Both the position numbers and the translations under genes were made by a program. From contig NC_030383.2 of assembly GCF_001625215.2 (NCBI RefSeq), forward strand, positions 61,184,949 through 61,248,948: 64,000 bases of DNA. Reading direction: 5' to 3'. The notes below the pieces were generated by a model. That model saw only the letters and a program-made list of their open reading frames with translations, was not told where the DNA came from and searched no databases. Of the stretch, positions 59,158 to 64,000 are shown in pieces; positions within the stretch are counted from its first letter, which is position 1; the number at the start of each line of letters is the position of its first letter. The stretch is from Daucus carota subsp. sativus (taxonomy: Eukaryota > Streptophyta > Magnoliopsida > Apiales > Apiaceae).

Positions 59158-61959
59158 TCATTGTGGTGTATTCCCCTCTTCATCCATGGTCCATATAAAA
59201 TCAGGTGTGTCAACTCTTGGCCCTGAGAGAGTCCGGTAGATATAAAGCTTCTCAATATGACAGCTATCGGGCCTCGACTCTGGGGTTCCCCTCTCATCTA
59301 TTACTTCAACATTGACCCTACGCAACTTCTGTCCTAGCAGCTTGCAAGCTCCATAACTTACTGGGCAAGAAGACATCCAAAGGGATCGCATTGTCTCCAG
59401 CTTTGCAGCATTGGCCAACAGAGCCTTATCTCCAAAAGGACAGTCCCTAATCTCAAGCTTCCGAAGGCTATCACAACCAGACAATACATGATGGAGGCCC
59501 AAGTCACCCTGTCCAGCAAATGCTATAGAGAGCATCTCTAACTTCTTTGCATGCTTGCCAATGTACTCAAACACACGATCAGTGAGAAACCCAGAAAGTG
59601 AAAGCCTGCGCAGTTCTCTGCAATTCTCTACTATGGCCCCAAAACCAGCATCAAGTGGTTCATAAGTCAAGTAATCGGGAGCACGGGCCTCAATAATGCA
59701 CAAACGGAAACGAATTAGGTTCGGGCTATTCTTAGCAATGGTAAACAGTGCAGCATTTGACATTCGACGGCAGAAGTATAGAACAGACTGGAGCTTGGGG
59801 CAGCCTTCAGAAACTGAGACAAGTCCCTGTTCCGTTAAGGACACATTTGGTTCCACGTCGTATGGATCAGATGGAAAAACCCGTAGTTCCTCTAGCTTCT
59901 TACAACAAGTGGCAAGAACATCAAGGCCACTGTCTTCAATGTAATCCAACACCTGAAGTGATTACCCACTATAAATCCAAAAGCATATAAAGAGATTTGA
60001 ATACCTATAGAACATGTCAAGAAAACTCAATAGTCATATATCTAATAATTCAGACATACCCATAACCGCTGCAAATTCTGACACTGGCTAACAAGCTTTA
60101 TAATATCCGGACTTTGGATATTGGCATAGCTTAAGTTCAAAGATGTGAGTCCACAGCAGACTGGATAAATAGCTGGAATATATGCCGGTACCACATCCCA
60201 AAAACCAGACAAGGCCTTTAGTTTCTTGCAACCTGCAAAAGCATTCACTAAGTTCGATAGTAACTCTGGTCGGAGTTCTGCCGAATAAGCGCCTGTGCCG
60301 AACTCAACTAGTTCAGGGGCCCTGATTAGAAGGTTAGGTAGCTTTTCAAGAGGTACAGTACGGTTGAGCTGAAGCTTTCTCAGGTTGGGGCACCTAGAAA
60401 CAAGGCGCTCCAGGGCTGAGAAACACACCTCAGAACCTAAGCAAGCTATGTTTAGTGATTCAAGCGAAGTGCAAGTATCAGGAAAATGGCTTAACCAATG
60501 TCCACTCAAGTCTTCCACTTCACTCTCGCGCAAGTCCAATTCCCTCAAGTTCCTGCTCCAACAACCATTGTATTGTCAGTTCAAAGTGAAAAATCAAAAA
60601 ACAAAAAAGAATTACACATTTAGTATCTGACAGAACATGCAATATCTTAAATATAAGATCATATTGGAGCACCATACGAGCAGCATAATAGTTCCCACCT
60701 TAATAAACAGTATGCGATAAATAAAATCCATCAAACAAAGTTTCAACATATTAACTAGTTTAGAAGAAAAAATGCAACACAAAAAATTGTCTAGCTAATA
60801 TTTTCAGAAAACAGATGCACTAGTCAAATAGTACATAATAAAAGGGACCCAATAAATGTACTAGTCAAATAGTTTTTCATTAAAGAAAATAGAAACTTCG
60901 AAGCTATAACCAACAGCCACAAGATTGTAAGCTAATTTTAAAACTAAAAAAAAAAAAAAAGAGGAAGGTTTCCTAATGCTATAAACAGAAGATGACCCAT
61001 TTCACTTGTGAAAACTCAAATTTCAAACCAAAAAGAGCAACAAGTGAAGGATTCACAGCCACATTTCTCCTGCTTGGCTATTTTTGTTATAGCTTCAAAC
61101 ATTCCAATTTTCTCTACATTGCCCGCATTATAAATTCCCTTTTCCCCTCAATTAACCCAAATTGAACTTATAAGATTCAAACTCAATCCATAACAATGCA
61201 TCAACAATGACGTCTTGCTTAAGAAAAGATTACGCTAGCACAGAGGGGAAAGAAGTAGTTTAGCAACACTTTTTTCTACTGTAGTAACATCAAGATCATA
61301 AGAGATTGAAACTTTCTTTGCTTATTAAACATTTTTCCGGAAATACACTGGCTTACCAAGTATTATGTTGCTATTAATTCTATTTTACCCTCAATTAAGT
61401 TCACTTTCAAAGATCCAAACTGTATCCACAATAATACATCCAAAATCCACCAAAACAAGTAAAAAGCACATAAACACACAATCAATAAATGAGATTAACT
61501 TTACCTGCAATTAGCAGCAATACAAGCAAGCCCATCTGTCGAAAACCCCTCGCAAGACGACATAACCAAAACCCTAAAATTCTTAAAACTCTTCGCAATC
61601 ATCTCCAAGCAATCATCACTCACAACCATCCTCTTCAACCTAATCTCCTCCAACATCGGATAAGCCCTAGCCATCGCAACCACCCACGGATGAAAATAAC
61701 CTCCCCACCCTTCCGGAACCAAATTAAAATCAGCAAAATGCGGCTTCCCCTTAATTTCCACTGACCTAATCTCCGGAAACCTCCTAATCATAATCCTTGG
61801 ATTCACCGCGTAACAATTCCCTATAAAAACCCTCCTCCTACACCACCTCTCAATCTCATACCAAGATTTACACACCAACGAAACAGCATTTCGATCCTTA
61901 TCGGTTTTTATAAATGACAGCACATATTCCAACACTTCTTCCGGAAATGAATACGCCAT
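59158..61959 (-). CDS. TIR1: TIR1-type auxin receptor F-box protein
   Basis: Nuclear auxin receptor; as part of SCF it binds auxin and Aux/IAA repressors and triggers their ubiquitination. Three exons: 61505-61959, 60060-60552 and 59158-59952, in frame to 580 aa (Arabidopsis TIR1 is 594). The F-box is at the N terminus ([13 protein letters not shown]); leucine-rich repeats follow. Pocket residues known from TIR1 appear kept: His-Phe..Phe in [10 protein letters not shown], Arg in FRLCIIE, Ser in [20 protein letters not shown] and [15 protein letters not shown] point to the TIR1/AFB1 clade rather than AFB2/3. An ATG five codons upstream (61974) is in frame; MAYSFPEE is chosen by family alignment. 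A miR393 site lies in the last exon and a CT-rich leader upstream. Confidence 0.95.
59376..59397 (-). promoter_or_regulatory. miR393 target site in TIR1
   Basis: The plus strand reads TCCAAAGGGATCGCATTG, identical to the first 18 nt of miR393, so the mRNA is complementary to it. The site encodes part of [11 protein letters not shown], the same place as in known TIR1/AFB genes. Confidence 0.9.
60600..61500. other. TIR1 intron 1
   Basis: Intron between exons 61505-61959 and 60060-60552 (60553-61504). AT-rich with an A-run at 60946-60960; no nested element recognised. Confidence 0.6.
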
Positions 61960-62330
61960 TTCAGTATTACACACACTAATCTAACTAAAATCACAACAAA
62001 ACCCGAATAATAATTCTATTAATTTATCGAGATTATTAACACATTGCTGGGAACTAAACTAGTACACACACTAGAAACACACAGCAATTCAACCTAATTG
62101 AGCAAAATTACTGAAATTACGAAAATACCCCTGAACTCAAACAACAAACTCAACACTGAAAACACCAGTACACACACTAAAAACACACACTGATTTGACC
62201 TAACCCTGCCCAATACCACGAGCGAAATTACAAATCTGCCACTGAGAAATGAGCACTGGACTCAACGCATATACTTACAGATCTAACACAGCTTGTAAGC
62301 AGTTCGGATTTAGCTTGGATTCAGATCTGA

Positions 62331-62480
62331 TGAGAGAGATGTGTATGGGAGAGAAAGGGAGAAAGATGTGGGAGAGAGAGAGAGATGTATGGGAGAGAGA
62401 GAGAGGGAGAGAGATGTGGGAGAGGGGGGGAGAGAGTTGTAGAGAGAGATGAGAAGGGGAGAGAGATGGGGGATAAGATT
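62331..62480 (-). repeat. CT-rich (GA on plus) leader tract upstream of TIR1
   Basis: GAGAGAGAG runs on plus, that is CTCTCTCTC on the gene strand, 370-520 bases before the ATG. CT tracts are common in plant 5' leaders and bind GAGA-type factors; whether it is transcribed is not shown. A TATA-like TTTATACAC lies just beyond, around 62529-62537. Confidence 0.7.
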
Positions 62481-62759
62481 AATGAGTTGAGTTGTGACTT
62501 GTGTGAGGTTAAATTGTTGTAATGAATGTGTATAAAGAGAGTGAGAGGTGGGGCCCATGAGATGGATGGTAGATGATGTGACACGTGGAATGGGACGATG
62601 CTGGCCGTTGGATTTGTTTGGGGTTGCTTTAGAGGACGTGGAGTGGAGAGGGGTGGGGGTGGAGTCTTATCCGTTATGACTCGCAACCGCAGAAATCGGG
62701 TGGAGCCGACACAGAGGAGGAATTCGGAGGTAGGAGTGTTATTGATTAATCTGTTCGGA

Positions 62760-64000
62760 TGGAAATATGTTTTATATATTTAATAATTTAAATATGTTTC
62801 AAATTATAATTTATGAAAAATTTATATTAATATAATATAATATATAATTTATTCAAAATTTATACAGACAAATAATATTTAATTTATACAAAATTTGGTT
62901 GAAATTATATTAATGTAATGTAATACTTAATGTAAATTTATATAAGATTTGGTCAGAAATTTTGATCCCAGCCTCACATCTCACATGAGGCTATTATGTG
63001 AGCTCTCGGTTTACCTGGTGCGCACCCGAAAAGTAACGGATACGGGTCCTTACGTTTAAAAAAAATGTAAGCTCTATGATAATAAACAATAATTTGTGAA
63101 AATATTTTCATATATATTTAATATTTAAAATAAAATAAATAATCTCTCTTATCATTCTCATGAGAAAAAGGGATAACCGGGCAAACACATCAATACGTGA
63201 AAATGTCGATTCTAAACTTGTCGAAAGTTGTTGATGTTGAGGGGTCATATTCCTATTCATACATTCTTGTTTTGAGTTATTATCGTATTGCTATGTTCAT
63301 TTGTGCTCAAGTGTAACAAAAATCAAGATAAAAATATTAAATAACCAACGTTAAATTTCAGATTAAAAGTTTAAAAAACCAACTTTCATCATTTTAACTA
63401 AAAGATTTAACGCCAAATTTTTGTAAAATCTAAAGTTTAATTAAGATTTTTAAATTCTGATTAGCCCCGTATTAATATATGGAATAATCTTCTGTTAGTT
63501 TTGGAATTTTGTGTGCACCGATGTGAGTACTTTCTTTTAACTAATCAAAAATATATTAACTCTACACGTAATCATTTGAATATTGGGAATTTACAGTTTA
63601 GACGCCATTGTTTGAAGTCAAATTCGATTTATTATTGATTAAACCTCTATCATCGAATAAATATATTATAACGGTTCTTATTGATAACCTGAGTTTAGTA
63701 CTCCCTCTCCCCCTTTTTGATGATTACACCATATTTAGGAAAAGTAATAATACTCCCCCTGAATACAGCAATCTAATATCATTAATCTTAACAGATAAAT
63801 CAATTCAGCATATAAACCCAATATAACAAATATGACATGCTAGGCAGTAGATATGTCAATCAAATTATGCAACCAAACTTACTAAACCAAATACTTGCAT
63901 AGATAATTCAAATAAAATCCTAAACCAGGATAAACCACCTGGTATCCAACAATTATCCAAAACAAATTCAACCAAATTCAACAACTTAACAAACTTAGTC
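62760..64000. other. Gene-free AT-rich end of the window
   Basis: No coding region. The last 300 bases include pyrimidine-rich CTCCCTCTCCCCC and CTCCCCCTGAAT, which might belong to a retroelement running out of the window, but no terminal repeat is visible. Confidence 0.4.

Noticed and set aside
62249-62686. Open frames rich in Arg-Glu or Ser-Leu-Pro upstream of TIR1
   Set aside because: Low-complexity translations of the GA/CT tract.
63690-64000. Possible start of an LTR retroelement at the window edge
   Set aside because: Only pyrimidine-rich words such as CTCCCCCTGAAT suggest it; no terminal repeat or primer site can be seen before the window ends.
1-64000. tRNA, rRNA, CRISPR or bacterial-type operons
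   Set aside because: No tRNA-like cloverleaf, rRNA-like stretch or regular spacer array was noticed while reading; the gene content is plant nuclear. A tRNAscan run was not possible here.

Overview
The window is nuclear DNA of a eudicot plant. All recognisable proteins are plant families: CC-type glutaredoxins, DICER-LIKE 2, CONSTANS-like, SWEET and TIR1. Multi-exon genes have GT-AG introns and AT-rich introns and spacers. Short non-autonomous transposons are abundant. I cannot name the species.

Layout: (1) 1.4-19.7 kb holds eight intronless CC-type glutaredoxin (GRX/ROXY) genes, two on the minus strand and six on the plus strand, in three sequence groups with active sites CCMS/CSMS, CFMC (three copies) and CCLS (three copies). 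The last two groups sit in triplicated blocks of about 2 kb that also carry conserved promoter and 3' sequence. (2) 21.6-34.5 kb (minus) is an apparently intact DCL2 gene; I could chain 23 coding exons in frame, giving about 1430 aa. Its large 5' introns hold nested hAT elements and a foldback repeat. (3) 36.4-38.2 kb (plus) is the RNA polymerase subunit RPB3 gene (321 aa). (4) 39.0-41.2 kb (plus) is a CONSTANS-like BBX gene with two B-boxes and a CCT domain (376 aa). (5) 42.2-43.7 kb (minus) and 51.5-52.8 kb (plus) are two clade III SWEET sugar transporter genes of 313 aa each, an inverted head-to-head duplication that includes the promoters. The 7.8 kb between them is filled with MITEs. (6) 53.2-56.7 kb is a non-autonomous Helitron carrying a 1.16 kb foldback element. 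(7) 57.6 kb is a possible gene for a 72-aa hydrophobic protein. (8) 59.2-62.0 kb (minus) is a TIR1-type auxin receptor F-box gene (580 aa) with a miR393 site. The last 1.5 kb shows no gene.

The genes are not one pathway. The GRX proteins are redox or adaptor regulators acting with TGA factors; DCL2 makes 22-nt siRNAs; RPB3 belongs to polymerases II, IV and V; the COL protein is a transcription regulator; SWEETs export sugars; TIR1 senses auxin. From memory, the Arabidopsis TIR1 gene lies near GRXS6, GRXC11 and GRXC14 on chromosome 3, so the GRX array plus TIR1 may be an old linkage into which other genes have come.

No complete autonomous transposon was found. The mobile content is short and non-autonomous (hAT, Stowaway, Mutator-like foldback, Helitron, SMART/TRIM), several with clear target-site duplications and two confirmed by an empty site in a paralogous copy within the window.
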